This document shows, piece by piece, positions 19,958 through 29,994 of a stretch of 55,880 nucleotides of DNA. Where the stretch lies: contig NZ_SZPQ01000034.1 of assembly GCF_005217455.1 (NCBI RefSeq), forward strand, positions 1-55,880, written 5' to 3'. The stretch comes from Martelella alba (lineage in GTDB: Bacteria; Pseudomonadota; Gammaproteobacteria; Enterobacterales; Enterobacteriaceae). The first letter of the stretch is position 1. The number at the start of each line of letters is the position of its first letter. A program made the position numbers and the translations under genes. The notes under the pieces are model-generated. The model searched no databases and was not told the origin of the DNA. It saw nothing but the letters and a program-made list of their open reading frames with translations.

Positions 19958-19959
19958 TA

Positions 19960-20430
19960 TCAGGCTTCCTGCTCCGACGGTTTGTCTTCGCTTTCGGCTT
20001 GCTGCTGCAGATAATTCATAAACAGGGCGTCGAAATTCACCGGCGCCAGATTCAATTGCGGGAATGTGCCGCGCGATACCTGGCTGGTGACGCATTCACG
20101 GGCATAGGGGAACAGAATGTTCGGGCAATAGGCGCCGAGGCAGTGCGCCATTTGCGTGCCGTCGATACCCGAAATGGTAAAAATGCCCGCTTGCTGAACT
20201 TCGCAGAGAAAGGCGGTTTCTTCGCCGAGCGTGGCGGTAACCGTGACCCGCAGCACCACTTCGTAAACGCCGTCCGCCAACTGGGTGGAAGCGGTATCGA
20301 GATCAAGCTTGATTTCCGGTTGCCATTCTTGCTGAAAAACTCTCGGCGCATTAGGCGCTTCGAAAGAGACATCCTTGGTGTAGACACGCTGGATCTGGAA
20401 CGTCATCTCGGTATTGTTTTGTTCTGGCAT
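19960..20430 (-). CDS. secB: protein-export chaperone SecB
   Basis: Cytosolic tetrameric chaperone that holds preproteins unfolded and hands them to SecA. 156 residues with the typical [19 protein letters not shown] start and [13 protein letters not shown] / [17 protein letters not shown] segments. Order grxC-secB-gpsA-cysE as in other enterobacteria. Confidence 0.97.
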   Translation of the reverse strand: MPEQNNTEMTFQIQRVYTKDVSFEAPNAPRVFQQEWQPEIKLDLDTASTQLADGVYEVVLRVTVTATLGEETAFLCEVQQAGIFTISGIDGTQMAHCLGAYCPNILFPYARECVTSQVSRGTFPQLNLAPVNFDALFMNYLQQQAESEDKPSEQEA

Positions 20431-20495
20431 TAAAAAAACCCTTTGGTTAAATTTGCTTCATGCACCCGGGCGCGATGCGATGTCCGGCTCCTGGC

Positions 20496-20747
20496 CTATT
20501 TAAGCAACGGATCCAAACCGCCGCGCGCATCAAGCGCGTGTAAATCATCACAGCCACCCATGTGCTGTCCGTCGATGAAAATTTGCGGAACCGTGGTCCT
20601 ACCGCTGCGCTTAATCATTTCCTCCCGCTTGTCCGCATCTCCGTCTATGGGTATTTCCTGAAATACGACATGCTTACGGGTCAGCAACGCCTTGGCCCGA
20701 TGGCAATAAGGGCAGGTTGCTTTGGTATAGATTTCGACATTGGCCAT
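20496..20747 (-). CDS. grxC: glutaredoxin 3
   Basis: 83-residue glutathione-dependent disulfide reductase. Active site CPYC at residues 12-15, cis-Pro in TTVPQIFIDG and glutathione-binding GGCDDLHAL. 65 bp separate it from secB, 23 bp from yibN upstream. Confidence 0.96.
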   Translation of the reverse strand: MANVEIYTKATCPYCHRAKALLTRKHVVFQEIPIDGDADKREEMIKRSGRTTVPQIFIDGQHMGGCDDLHALDARGGLDPLLK

Positions 20748-20770
20748 GGTTCCCCCTTTCAGGTTTGGTT

Positions 20771-21202
20771 TTACTTGCCCCTGACCAAGGGCAAGTTTTC
20801 CCCGCTCCAGCCGGATATGCCCTCTTTGAGGACATAAACTCGCTCAAAGCCGGTTTTATACAGCTTTTCAGCCGGTTCGCGGGATGTCGTGCCGGTTGCG
20901 CACACGATGATAACCGGTTTGGCCTTCGCTTTATCCAGCTCGCCAAGGCTGCCGTTTTTGATCTCGGCCGCCGTCAGATTTATCGCATTGGCGATATGCC
21001 CCTTACGGTAGTCGTCGCGGGGGCGCAAATCAACCACGACGGCCTCTTCCTTATTGATCAGGCGTATGGCTTCGCCGCGGGAAATTTCGCTGACCTTGGA
21101 AAATCGCGTTTTAGCGGTTGTAACAATAACGGCAATGAATAAAGCGACCCAAGCCAGGGAAAGCATAGGATGAGCGCTGATAAACGGCATAATTTCTTGC
21201 AT
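20771..21202 (-). CDS. yibN: membrane-anchored rhodanese-like protein YibN
   Basis: 143 residues from ATG 21202 ([20 protein letters not shown]). One N-terminal membrane span ([15 protein letters not shown]), then a rhodanese domain with [17 protein letters not shown] and [10 protein letters not shown]. The active-site loop reads [10 protein letters not shown], with a Cys at the position of the catalytic residue in sulfurtransferases. An upstream ATG at 21232 is in frame; the chosen start matches the family. The physiological substrate is not known. Confidence 0.9.
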   Translation of the reverse strand: MQEIMPFISAHPMLSLAWVALFIAVIVTTAKTRFSKVSEISRGEAIRLINKEEAVVVDLRPRDDYRKGHIANAINLTAAEIKNGSLGELDKAKAKPVIIVCATGTTSREPAEKLYKTGFERVYVLKEGISGWSGENLPLVRGK

Positions 21203-21418
21203 GGGGTATGAAAGCTCCCGTGTCGTGTCCACGCGTTAAAAACTCCGAGTATACCCTCGCGTCTCGGCAAATTCAGCCAATATGCTTATCCGGAAACAAG
21301 AAACTGACCGCAATGCGTGCCCGGTCGCTAAAAACTCGGGGGTAAGGAATTGCACACGGATAACTGGCAAGCCGCTGTTCAACGTGAAATAATCATTATC
21401 AATGAGGGGAAAAAATCG

Positions 21419-22696
21419 TTGGAAAAAGTGAATATCCGGGAAAATGGCGCGCCAGGCCGGCTCCTTTCACTAAAATCGTATCTTTACGCCAGCATGTTCT
21501 ACGCTGGCGTATTGTTATTGCCTTTCGCCGGCCATGCCGACGATAAGCAACAGCTCAAAAGCGTGCAGCAGGATATCGCCGAGAAAGAAAAAAGCGTGCA
21601 GCTCCAGCAACAGCAACGCGGCGCGCTGGTCGGCCAGCTCCGAGAACAGGAGCAATCCATCGCCCAGTCCAGCCGAGCGCTGCGCGATACGAAAAGCTCG
21701 CTGGCGGCGCTGAGCCAGGACATCGATCGCCTGAGCCAATCCATCAAACAATTGCAAGACCGCCAGGCCGCGCAGGAGAAACTGCTGGCGCAGCAATTGG
21801 ATGCCGCTTTCCGCCAGGGTCCCCATTCCGGATTGCGGTTGATACTGGGCGGGGAGGAGAGCCAGCGCAGCGAACGGATCCTCGCTTATTACAGCTATCT
21901 GAACCAGGCGCGGGAGCAATCCATCCGGGACCTGAAGCAGACCCGACAGCAATTGGCGGATGAGAAGAAAGATCAACAGCGCAAACAGCAACAGCAAGCG
22001 GATTTGCTGCAACGGCAGCAGACCGAGCAGCAGAAACTGGAAAGCGCCCGCGAAGCCAGGAAGAAAACCCTTTCGGCGCTGGAATCCTCCATCCGGCAAG
22101 ATCAGCAACGTCTGGACGAACTTCGCCAGAACGAAAGCAGGCTACAGGCCGATATCGCCCGAGCCGAACGTGAGGCCAAAGCCCGCGCCGAACAGGAAGC
22201 GCGCGAAGCTCAGCAGGTGCGCGAACGGCAAGAGCAGGCCAAACGTCAGGGCGGCACTTATAAGCCGTCGGCCAGCGAACGCGAGCTGATGTCCCGTACC
22301 GGCGGCCTGGGTAAACCCGCCGGTCAGTATCTCTGGCCGGTGCGGGGCCGTACCTTGCATCAGTTTGGCGAGCCGTTGCAGGGCGAACTTCGGTACAAAG
22401 GCATGGTGATTGCCGCGGCCGAAGGCTCCGAAGTCAGAGCAATCGCCGCCGGACGGGTACTCATGGCCGACTGGCTGCAAGGCTACGGACTGGTGGTGGT
22501 TATCGAGCACGGACAAGGAGACATGAGCCTGTACGGCTATAACCAAAGCGCGCTGGTTAAGGTGGGCGATCAGGTGAAAGCCGGGCAGCCTATCGCGTTG
22601 GTGGGCAACAGTGGCGGTCAGGACACCTCCGCGCTATATTTCGAAATTCGTCGACGGGGTCAGGCGGTCAACCCCCTACCATGGTTGGGAAAATAG
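21419..22696 (+). CDS. envC: murein hydrolase activator EnvC
   Basis: Periplasmic septal protein that activates AmiA/AmiB amidases at division. Starts at TTG 21419, placed 9 bp after GAGGGG; 425 residues. Membrane/signal segment YASMFYAGVLLLPFAGHA, then a long Gln/Arg-rich coiled coil (to about residue 290), then a degenerate LytM/M23 domain (WPVRGRTLHQFGEPL, GYGLVVVIEHGQGDMSLYGY) lacking the zinc ligands, as expected for the activator. gpmM, normally just upstream, is absent from this locus. Confidence 0.93.
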   Translation: MEKVNIRENGAPGRLLSLKSYLYASMFYAGVLLLPFAGHADDKQQLKSVQQDIAEKEKSVQLQQQQRGALVGQLREQEQSIAQSSRALRDTKSSLAALSQDIDRLSQSIKQLQDRQAAQEKLLAQQLDAAFRQGPHSGLRLILGGEESQRSERILAYYSYLNQAREQSIRDLKQTRQQLADEKKDQQRKQQQQADLLQRQQTEQQKLESAREARKKTLSALESSIRQDQQRLDELRQNESRLQADIARAEREAKARAEQEAREAQQVRERQEQAKRQGGTYKPSASERELMSRTGGLGKPAGQYLWPVRGRTLHQFGEPLQGELRYKGMVIAAAEGSEVRAIAAGRVLMADWLQGYGLVVVIEHGQGDMSLYGYNQSALVKVGDQVKAGQPIALVGNSGGQDTSALYFEIRRRGQAVNPLPWLGK

Positions 22697-22697
22697 C

Positions 22698-23621
22698 GTG
22701 TCAGCAAAAATTAAGGCTTTTCTGTCTCTACTGCTTTTGTTCTGCCTGTCCGCCGGCGCCCGCGCCGCCAAGCTGGCTATCGTCATTGATGACTTCGGTT
22801 ACCGTCCCCATGAGGAAAACCAGGTACTGGCCATGCCGACGGCCATATCCATCGCCGTGCTGCCGAATGCGCCCTACGCCACCGAAATGGCGCGTAAGGC
22901 CCACGCCCAGGGCCGCCAGATCTTGATTCACCTCCCCATGGAACCGTTGAGCAAGCAGCCGCTGGAACGCGATACGCTGCGCCCGGATATGAGCCAGGAA
23001 GAGATTGCCCGCATTGTGCGCGAGGCGGTCAATCATGTCCCATACGCCGTCGGCCTCAACAACCACATGGGCAGCGCCATGACCTCCAGTCTGTCCGGTA
23101 TGCGAAACGTCATGCAGGTCCTGAGCCATTATCCGTTCTATTTTCTCGACAGTATGACCATCGGCGATAGCCAGTCGCGTCAGGCGGCGGCCGGCACCGG
23201 CGTCAGGGTAATCAAGCGCGATGTCTTTCTCGACGATACCGCGAACGAAGCCGATATCCGCCGGCAATTCAACCGGGCGGTGGCGCTGGCGCGCCGTCGC
23301 GGTTCGGCCATCGCCATCGGCCATCCGCATCCGAATACCGTCAAAGTGCTGCAACAAATGTTACGGCAATTGCCGCCGGATATTGAACTGGTGCCGCCCA
23401 GCGCGCTGCTTAACGAGCCTCAGGCAATGCCGCGCGGTCCCCGGACCGGGCCCATGCGTCCATACGCGCCTTTCCGCGGCATACCGATGTGCCTTGCCAA
23501 ACATGCCCCACCGCCGGTCTATGCCGATGCGATGTTCAAGGCCATATTCTCCAGTTTGGACCAGACGCCCTGGATGCAACAGATTAAGCATCGGTTGGAT
23601 TCCGCCCCGCCCCGTCGATAA
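22698..23621 (+). CDS. yibQ: divergent polysaccharide deacetylase family protein YibQ
   Basis: Starts at GTG 22698, one base after the envC stop, so translation is likely coupled. 307 residues with a signal peptide (FLSLLLLFCLSAGARA) before KLAIVIDDFGYRPHE. Conserved blocks of the divergent deacetylase fold: LPNAPYA, ILIHLPMEP, GLNNHMGSAMTS, FFLDSMT-like YFLDSMTIG and IAIGHPHPNTV. Always found behind envC; a role in envelope division is inferred, not shown. Confidence 0.88.
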   Translation: MSAKIKAFLSLLLLFCLSAGARAAKLAIVIDDFGYRPHEENQVLAMPTAISIAVLPNAPYATEMARKAHAQGRQILIHLPMEPLSKQPLERDTLRPDMSQEEIARIVREAVNHVPYAVGLNNHMGSAMTSSLSGMRNVMQVLSHYPFYFLDSMTIGDSQSRQAAAGTGVRVIKRDVFLDDTANEADIRRQFNRAVALARRRGSAIAIGHPHPNTVKVLQQMLRQLPPDIELVPPSALLNEPQAMPRGPRTGPMRPYAPFRGIPMCLAKHAPPPVYADAMFKAIFSSLDQTPWMQQIKHRLDSAPPRR

Positions 23622-23770
23622 CGGTTACTGGCTCCGGGCCGGTTTCACGGGTTGGCCAGGGCCGTGAACTTGGCCGGACGGATACTAAGCTTTATGAGTA
23701 GATGGTATGATGCAGATTATGCGAGGAGCGGGCGTAGTGCCGGCTCCGTCAAGATCATTGAGGGTGATCC

Positions 23771-24703
23771 ATGATAATCGTCACGGGTGGAGCCGGTTTT
23801 ATCGGCAGCAATATCGTTAAGGCACTGAATAACGTAGGCTATAACGATATCCTGGTGGTGGATAATCTTAAGGATGGTACGAAGTTCGTCAATTTGGTCG
23901 ATCTGGATATCGCTGATTATATTGACAAAGAAGATTTCATCGCCAGCATTAACGCCGGCGACGATTTCGGCGATATCGATGCGGTGTTCCATGAAGGCGC
24001 CTGTTCCTCCACCACCGAATGGAACGGCAAGTATATGATGGATAATAATTATCAATACTCCAAGGAGCTATTGCATTATTGTTTGGAACGATCCGTTCCC
24101 TTCCTTTATGCGTCTTCCGCCGCGACCTACGGCGGCAGGACGGAAAACTTTATCGAACAGCGCCAGTATGAACAGCCACTGAATGTCTATGGCTATTCAA
24201 AGTTTCTCTTCGATCAGTATGTGCGGACCCTGCTGCCCCATGCGGAATCGCAAATCTGCGGTTTTCGCTATTTCAATGTCTACGGTCCGCGCGAAGGCCA
24301 TAAAGGCGGGATGGCCAGTGTGGCCTTCCATCTTAACAACCAGATTAACGCCGGCGAGAATCCCAAGCTGTTCACCGGCAGCGAAGGCTTCAAGCGGGAC
24401 TTCGTTTATGTCGGCGATGTCGCCGAGGTCAATGTGTGGTTCTGGCGGCAGGGCGTTTCAGGAATTTTTAATTGCGGGACGGGACGGGCGGAATCCTTCC
24501 AGGCCGTGGCCGACGCCGTGTTGAAATTCCATAAAAAAGGACAAATCGAATATATCGATTTTCCGGAGAAACTCAGAGGCCGTTATCAGGCCTATACCCA
24601 GGCCGACTTAAGCCAATTGCGCGCCGCGGGATACGATAAGCCGTTCAAGACCGTGGCCGAAGGCGTTGCGGAATATTTAAGCTGGCTTAACCGCGCACGT
24701 TGA
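23771..24703 (+). CDS. hldD: ADP-L-glycero-D-manno-heptose 6-epimerase
   Basis: Makes the heptose donor of the LPS inner core. 310-residue extended SDR enzyme: NADP-binding [10 protein letters not shown] at 5-14, catalytic YGYSK with Tyr140 and Lys144, and [11 protein letters not shown]. First gene of the core locus, followed after 28 bp by waaF. Confidence 0.97.
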   Translation: MIIVTGGAGFIGSNIVKALNNVGYNDILVVDNLKDGTKFVNLVDLDIADYIDKEDFIASINAGDDFGDIDAVFHEGACSSTTEWNGKYMMDNNYQYSKELLHYCLERSVPFLYASSAATYGGRTENFIEQRQYEQPLNVYGYSKFLFDQYVRTLLPHAESQICGFRYFNVYGPREGHKGGMASVAFHLNNQINAGENPKLFTGSEGFKRDFVYVGDVAEVNVWFWRQGVSGIFNCGTGRAESFQAVADAVLKFHKKGQIEYIDFPEKLRGRYQAYTQADLSQLRAAGYDKPFKTVAEGVAEYLSWLNRAR

Positions 24704-24731
24704 ACCCGACGCAAGGAAAGATATCGGCGGC

Positions 24732-25793
24732 ATGAAAATACTGGTTATCGGACCCTCTTGGGTGGGCGACATGATGATGTCGCAAAGTTTGTACCGCTGC
24801 TTGCTAAAAAATCAACCCGATGCGCAAATCGACGTGATGGCGCCCGCTTGGTGCCGTCCACTACTGGGCCGTATGCCGGAAGTGCGGCAAGCGTTGGCCA
24901 TGCCCGTCGGTCATGGTTCGCTGGCGCTGGGAGAACGCCGCCGGCTTGGTCTGGCGCTCAAGGCGGAGCAGTACCAGCAGGCGCTGGTGTTGCCAAATTC
25001 ATTCAAATCGGCGCTGGTGCCGTTTTTCGCCGGTATTCCGATACGTACCGGCTGGCGCGGCGAAATGCGCTACGGCGTGCTAAACGATCGACGGACGCTG
25101 GACACATCGGCGTTCCCCTTGATGGTCCAGCGTTACGCCGCGCTGGCGTTTCCACGGGATCAGGTCCTTTCGGCCGAGGATCTGCCGGCGCCTTTGCCCT
25201 GGCCGCGACTACGCGTCGATCCGCAGGAATCCCACGCCGCCCGCGCGGCTTTCGGGCTGGACGACGCAAAGCCCCTTGTCGGTTTTTGTCCAGGGGCGGA
25301 GTTCGGGCCGGCCAAACGCTGGCCGCATTATCATTATGCGGCGCTGGCCAAGACGTTGATCGACCAGGGATACCGGATCGTGTTGTTCGGCTCGCAGAAA
25401 GACAAGCCGGTGGGAGAGGAGATTCGCGCGTTGTTGTCGCCGGCCGATCAGGACCATTGCCGCAATCTGGCCGGCGCCACGTCCCTGGACCAGGCGGTAT
25501 CGCTTATTGCCGGTTGCCGCGCGATGGTCACCAACGACTCCGGCCTGATGCATGTCGCCGCCGCGCTGGACCGCCCACTGGTTGCCTTGTACGGACCCAG
25601 CAGCCCCGATTTCACACCGCCGCTCTCGCACCGTGCGCGGGTCGTCCGTGTGATCAGCGGTTATCAGCGAGTCCGCCGGGGAGAAGGCGATCAGGGGTAT
25701 CATCAAAGCCTGATCGACATCCAGCCCGAACGGGCGTTGGCTGAGCTGGATATTTTGTTTGCCGCCGACGAGGGGGATGGATGCGGGTATTGA
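24732..25793 (+). CDS. waaF: ADP-heptose:LPS heptosyltransferase II
   Basis: GT9 enzyme adding HepII to HepI. 353 residues; N-terminal IGPSWVGDMMMSQSLYR, FCPGAEFGPAKRWP and the donor-binding TNDSGLMHVAAALDRP with LYGPSSP. The 3' end overlaps waaC by 13 bp. A 328-codon ORF in another frame over this gene is a codon-bias shadow. Confidence 0.96.
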   Translation: MKILVIGPSWVGDMMMSQSLYRCLLKNQPDAQIDVMAPAWCRPLLGRMPEVRQALAMPVGHGSLALGERRRLGLALKAEQYQQALVLPNSFKSALVPFFAGIPIRTGWRGEMRYGVLNDRRTLDTSAFPLMVQRYAALAFPRDQVLSAEDLPAPLPWPRLRVDPQESHAARAAFGLDDAKPLVGFCPGAEFGPAKRWPHYHYAALAKTLIDQGYRIVLFGSQKDKPVGEEIRALLSPADQDHCRNLAGATSLDQAVSLIAGCRAMVTNDSGLMHVAAALDRPLVALYGPSSPDFTPPLSHRARVVRVISGYQRVRRGEGDQGYHQSLIDIQPERALAELDILFAADEGDGCGY

Positions 25794-26755
25794 TTGTCAA
25801 AACCTCTTCCATGGGCGATGTATTGCATACCCTCCCCGCGCTGACCGATGCCATGCGCGCGCTGCCGGGTATTCATTTCGACTGGGCGGTGGAGGAGAAC
25901 TTCGCCCAGATCCCCACATGGCACCCAGCCGTTGGCGACGTCATCCCGGTCGCCATCCGGCGCTGGCGAAAAAACTGGTTCGGCGCCGCCTCACGTCAGG
26001 AGCGCTGCGACTTCAAAAAAGCCTTGCGCCGCCGGCAATACGACGCAGTCATCGACGCGCAGGGGCTAATCAAAAGCGCCGCCTTGGTCACCCGCGTCGC
26101 CCGGGGCGTTAAACATGGGCTGGATTGCAAAAGCGCGCGGGAACCTTTCGCCAGTTGGTTTTACGATCAACGCCACGCCATTCCCCGCGATTTACATGCG
26201 GTGGAACGTATCCGCCGCTTATTCGCCGCCAGCCTGAATTATCCACAGCCCTCGGATACAGGGGATTACGCCATCGCCGCCCATTTTTTGGCGGCCCCCC
26301 CCCGCTCGGACGATACCCGGCCTTATCTGGTGTTTTTGCACGCGACGACCCGGCCCGAGAAACATTGGCCGGAAAACCATTGGCGCGAACTGATTGCGGC
26401 ACAGTCCGGCAGCGGTCTGGTTGTTAAATTGCCTTGGGGAACCGAAGCCGAATACCAGCGCGCGGTGCGTCTTTCGGAGAATTTCCCTTACGCGGAGGTG
26501 CTTCCCAGGCTTACGCTCAGCGAAATTGCCGGCGTGCTGGCCGGTGCGAAAGCGGTGGTCTCGGTGGACACCGGCCTGAGTCACCTGACCGCGGCCCTCG
26601 ATCGCCCCAATATCGTGCTGTATGGCCCCACCGATCCTGGCTTGATCGGCAGTTACGGCAAGAATCAAATTTTCGTCACGCCCCCGGCCGGAAGCCGCTA
26701 TATGCAAGATATTAAACCCGCTAATATTGAAGCATTGCTTAACAATATTGAGTAA
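25781..26755 (+). CDS. waaC: ADP-heptose:Kdo2-lipid A heptosyltransferase I
   Basis: GT9 enzyme adding the first heptose to Kdo2-lipid A. 324 residues; N-terminal VLIVKTSSMGDVLHTLPAL, substrate loop HATTRPEKHWPENHW and donor motif SVDTGLSHLTAALDRPN with LYGPTDPGL. Overlaps waaF and lies 3 bp before the next gene, so hldD-waaF-waaC-(WaaZ-like)-waaL form one transcription unit. Confidence 0.96.
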   Translation: MRVLIVKTSSMGDVLHTLPALTDAMRALPGIHFDWAVEENFAQIPTWHPAVGDVIPVAIRRWRKNWFGAASRQERCDFKKALRRRQYDAVIDAQGLIKSAALVTRVARGVKHGLDCKSAREPFASWFYDQRHAIPRDLHAVERIRRLFAASLNYPQPSDTGDYAIAAHFLAAPPRSDDTRPYLVFLHATTRPEKHWPENHWRELIAAQSGSGLVVKLPWGTEAEYQRAVRLSENFPYAEVLPRLTLSEIAGVLAGAKAVVSVDTGLSHLTAALDRPNIVLYGPTDPGLIGSYGKNQIFVTPPAGSRYMQDIKPANIEALLNNIE

Positions 26756-26758
26756 CCA

Positions 26759-27658
26759 ATGAGTACATTTTTTAAGCAAATCTACCGCTACACCAGACCG
26801 CGGGACTACAGGCACAATGAAAATTTATGGCCTTATGTTAAAATCAACCGCGCGCCAACGGGGGAGATTAACGCACTTGATTACCGGAACGAATCCATCG
26901 CGATAACGCAAATCGCCGATTTACGGCAGCGGCACGCCGGCCCCGTTCTGATTACGGCGACCGGGCCCTCAGTCAAGAAAGTGGATTTCTCCCGCATACC
27001 CGAGATGCCCGTCATGGGGGTTAACGGCGCTTATGCTTTACATGGCAAAGTCAGTTTCCAGTATTATGTCATCGTCGATATGACATTTATCGACAGAAAA
27101 CTGGACAACGTCTTTGCGGTGATTTCCAATCCCGCCATCACCTTGTTTACCACAATGCATGGCGTGGCAAAAATCATCGATGCCTTCACCACTGGGAAGA
27201 TACAATGCCGTTTGGTCATCATCGAAGATGCCTGTTATAAAATTTATCACCGTAAAGTCATCCCGGAAAAAATCAAAGACACCTATGATGCCTGCCAAGA
27301 GATCGAAATCTGCCGGGAATACCCTTATATCGCGTTTAGCAACGACATCCGTATCGGTGTTTTTGATGCTGGCACGGTCGTCTATTGGGCGTTGCAAATA
27401 GTCGCGTTTCTCGGTTTTGATGAAGTGTATATCGCGGGGCTTGATATGAATAATTTCAATCAACCACGCTTTTATGAAAATGAAGAAAATAAACTGCCTT
27501 GCTTTCTTGACAAAAAATTTGCCGATTTGATTGAACCCGCTTTTCGCCATGCCAGCACCGTTTTGCGGGGGAAAAGCATTGTGGTTAAAAATTTATCGAA
27601 AAACAGCGCATTAGGGGATGATATCTTTGAAAGGATTAACTATTATGACATCCACTGA
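26759..27658 (+). CDS. waaZ: WaaZ-like LPS core protein (probable Kdo III transferase)
   Basis: 299 residues. PVLITATGPSVKKVDFSR, GVNGAYALHGKV and a C-terminal DEVYIAGLDMN resemble WaaZ/related core proteins that add a third Kdo or stabilise the inner core; I rely on memory of the family and am only moderately sure of the exact name. Base composition is more AT-rich than waaC. It overlaps waaL by 14 bp, so the two are coupled. Confidence 0.55.
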   Translation: MSTFFKQIYRYTRPRDYRHNENLWPYVKINRAPTGEINALDYRNESIAITQIADLRQRHAGPVLITATGPSVKKVDFSRIPEMPVMGVNGAYALHGKVSFQYYVIVDMTFIDRKLDNVFAVISNPAITLFTTMHGVAKIIDAFTTGKIQCRLVIIEDACYKIYHRKVIPEKIKDTYDACQEIEICREYPYIAFSNDIRIGVFDAGTVVYWALQIVAFLGFDEVYIAGLDMNNFNQPRFYENEENKLPCFLDKKFADLIEPAFRHASTVLRGKSIVVKNLSKNSALGDDIFERINYYDIH

Positions 27659-28829
27659 CATAAAAGACATTCCCGAGAGATATTGCGCTTATTTTTTTAT
27701 GGCTTTTCTTTTCTTCAGTGCGATTTTTTGCGGCTATACGCACGTTAATAATTTATTTCATTTGGCATTGATTCTTTTGATAGCGGCCTTACTGCTAAAT
27801 GGCAGAAATCTGGCGCGCCGTTTTATCGCCGATAAGGCATTTAAAGACGGTTTTCTGTTAATTGCCTGTTTTCTCGTCTATTACAGTTTGAGTAATCTTT
27901 GGTCCCACGATCACGGTAATGTCCTGTCCGCTCTACGCCACTCATCGTATCTGCTGGCTTTTTTATTTATATACCGGCAAGCCTGCCTTCATCGGCAAAA
28001 GCACCGCATGCTGACGCTCGCCATGCTGGGCTTATTGATACTGGCTTTATTGATTTTCTTTTTCGTGGACAAAGAAAGCCTGTTAACTAATCGGCTCGAA
28101 AACTCATTTTTCGCCGCCCCCAGCAATGTCATTGATGTGGCGGGATATTTCGGCATCGGCATTTTCTTATGCCTAATCCTGGTCAGGGACACGGGTAAAA
28201 AAGGGTATTATCTGCCTATCCCGGTTTTTCTTATTGGAATTCTATTAACACAAAGCCGAGGCCCACTACTTTCCCTTGTGGTCGCCCTGATGCCGTTGCT
28301 GTTTCTGAAACCCGCCATCCGCAGGCACCATATTCTTATTTTCACTGGTTTCCTGGTTTTCCTGATTGCATTTATTTTCTTATCAAATTTTGAATCTATT
28401 CTCTTCAATCGTTTTGAGAATGCCTATCAGCAAAGTTTCATTCGTTTCGGTATTTGGTTGCATACATTGGATTTGGTAAGTATCCATCCTTTTTTCGGAT
28501 GGGGCTTCGACAAGGAATTGCATTTTACCAGCAGCATCCAAGAGCAGATTACCACTACGCACAGCTTGTATTTATCCGCCCTGCTAAAAGGAGGGCTGGT
28601 GGGATTCCTGCTGTTGTTCGCCGTATTGATGTATGGCGTGGTTATGGCCTGGCGACAATGTCTACAGCGGCAATATTACGAAGCCGCCCTGTTTTTGTTC
28701 ATGCTGTTTTTTTATATCACCCAGGGGATGTTTGTTATCGGTAATCCCGGTGTCCCCTGGTATCTTTTCTGGTTCCCTTTGGCGGTGGTGTTAAGCCTGC
28801 CCGCCGACAAGCCCGCCGAACAGGCCTAA
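27645..28829 (+). CDS. waaL: O-antigen ligase
   Basis: Polytopic inner-membrane enzyme that joins polymer from undecaprenyl-PP to the lipid A core in the periplasm. 394 residues from ATG 27645 (after AAAGGATTAACT), with about ten hydrophobic spans. Wzy/WaaL features: LTQSRGPLLSLVVAL and the periplasmic loop HPFFGWGFDKEL followed by TTTHSLYLSALLKGGLVG with the conserved His. WaaL sequences diverge fast, so the substrate cannot be inferred. Confidence 0.88.
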   Translation: MTSTDIKDIPERYCAYFFMAFLFFSAIFCGYTHVNNLFHLALILLIAALLLNGRNLARRFIADKAFKDGFLLIACFLVYYSLSNLWSHDHGNVLSALRHSSYLLAFLFIYRQACLHRQKHRMLTLAMLGLLILALLIFFFVDKESLLTNRLENSFFAAPSNVIDVAGYFGIGIFLCLILVRDTGKKGYYLPIPVFLIGILLTQSRGPLLSLVVALMPLLFLKPAIRRHHILIFTGFLVFLIAFIFLSNFESILFNRFENAYQQSFIRFGIWLHTLDLVSIHPFFGWGFDKELHFTSSIQEQITTTHSLYLSALLKGGLVGFLLLFAVLMYGVVMAWRQCLQRQYYEAALFLFMLFFYITQGMFVIGNPGVPWYLFWFPLAVVLSLPADKPAEQA

Positions 28830-28841
28830 AACCGGCGTGGA

Positions 28842-29984
28842 TTAGAGCGTCCGGCCCTGGGCGGCAGGCTTTTGCGGCGCCGACGGGACCGGGGGCTTCA
28901 TGGCTTTTTCGATCGGCTCGAAAACCTCTTGCGCGCGGATAACGGATAACGGGTATTCATTATCCGCCGTGTTGGCGGCATCAAAGCGCGCTTTGGCGTG
29001 GATGACGGTATGCAAATCAGGATCTTGCAAGGGTCCGGTGTGATGAGGATTGGCGGTGACGAACAGGCTGACGGTTCTGACTTGCAGAGCGACCGCCACA
29101 TGCAATGGGCCGGTATCGCCAGTGACCAGCCAATCCAGATTGGCTATGGTCGCCACCAGTTGCCGCAGATCGGTTTTTCCCACCAGAGAGCGAACACTGT
29201 CCCGCCGATCGTTAAGGCGCTGCAACAATTCATCGGCAAGACCGGTCTCTTTATCGCTGCCGATAAGCACGATGCGGTAACGCCGCGCATCGCCCTCAAG
29301 GGCCAGTATGGCACGCGCCAGTTCGGCGAAGCGATAAACCGGCCATTGCCGTAATTTCTCCGATGTCCCCATCTGAAAGCCGATATCGACATATCCCGGC
29401 TCTTTGTCCAGGCGCTGAAAACGGCAAGGAATACGCATGGCGATATCATCGGTATCGCAACCCAAAACCTTCAGCAACTGCAATTTGCGCTGGATGATGT
29501 GCCCCTGGAAACCAGCCGAATAGGCCGCGAGCCAGTGATTCATCAGCGGAGAGTCGATGGCGTAGTTATCACGCATAACATAGTGGCTGCCCGCCAAAAT
29601 CGCGATAAGAATATCGTAAGGCATATGCGAATGCAGAATAACGCTCAATTGGGGTTTGAGCGGACGCAACGCTTTGATGACATCGTAGGCGCGATTGATT
29701 TTGCTATTCCAGTAAATGATGTTGTCAAAATCCGGGCTGCCCGCCACCATGCTCCGGTTCTTATGGCTGGAGACCAACGTGAGCCGCGCCTTGGGATAGC
29801 GCCGACGCAAGGCGTGGATAGCCGGCGTATTGAACAGCAAATCCCCCAGCGCGGTGGTGGAAAAAACGACGATACTGTCAAATTCCGCTTGCGCGTTCAA
29901 TGTTTCGGCCGGCTTTAGCCGACCGAACAATGGGGTGTATAGGGTCAGGAAAAAATTCACCAGGCGGATTTTATTCTTTTTCAT
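28842..29984 (-). CDS. glycosyltransferase family 9 (heptosyltransferase-like)
   Basis: 380 residues from ATG 29984; an in-frame TTG 9 bp upstream is an alternative. GT9 motifs: VVFSTTALGDLLFNTPAIHAL, FQMGTSEKLRQWPVYRFAEL and LVTGDTGPLHVAVALQVRTV. It is a fourth heptosyltransferase-like gene besides waaF, waaC and waaQ, on the opposite strand, directly after the deacetylase gene. Possible role: an outer-core or branch heptose; acceptor unknown. A Pro-rich tail (PPVPSAPQKPAAQ) is unusual. Confidence 0.8.
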   Translation of the reverse strand: MKKNKIRLVNFFLTLYTPLFGRLKPAETLNAQAEFDSIVVFSTTALGDLLFNTPAIHALRRRYPKARLTLVSSHKNRSMVAGSPDFDNIIYWNSKINRAYDVIKALRPLKPQLSVILHSHMPYDILIAILAGSHYVMRDNYAIDSPLMNHWLAAYSAGFQGHIIQRKLQLLKVLGCDTDDIAMRIPCRFQRLDKEPGYVDIGFQMGTSEKLRQWPVYRFAELARAILALEGDARRYRIVLIGSDKETGLADELLQRLNDRRDSVRSLVGKTDLRQLVATIANLDWLVTGDTGPLHVAVALQVRTVSLFVTANPHHTGPLQDPDLHTVIHAKARFDAANTADNEYPLSVIRAQEVFEPIEKAMKPPVPSAPQKPAAQGRTL

Positions 29985-29994
29985 TTCGGACAAC

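Noticed and set aside
24758..25744. 328-codon plus-strand ORF inside waaF
   Set aside because: Lies in another frame of waaF; Arg/Gly/Ala-rich translation is typical of high-GC shadow frames.
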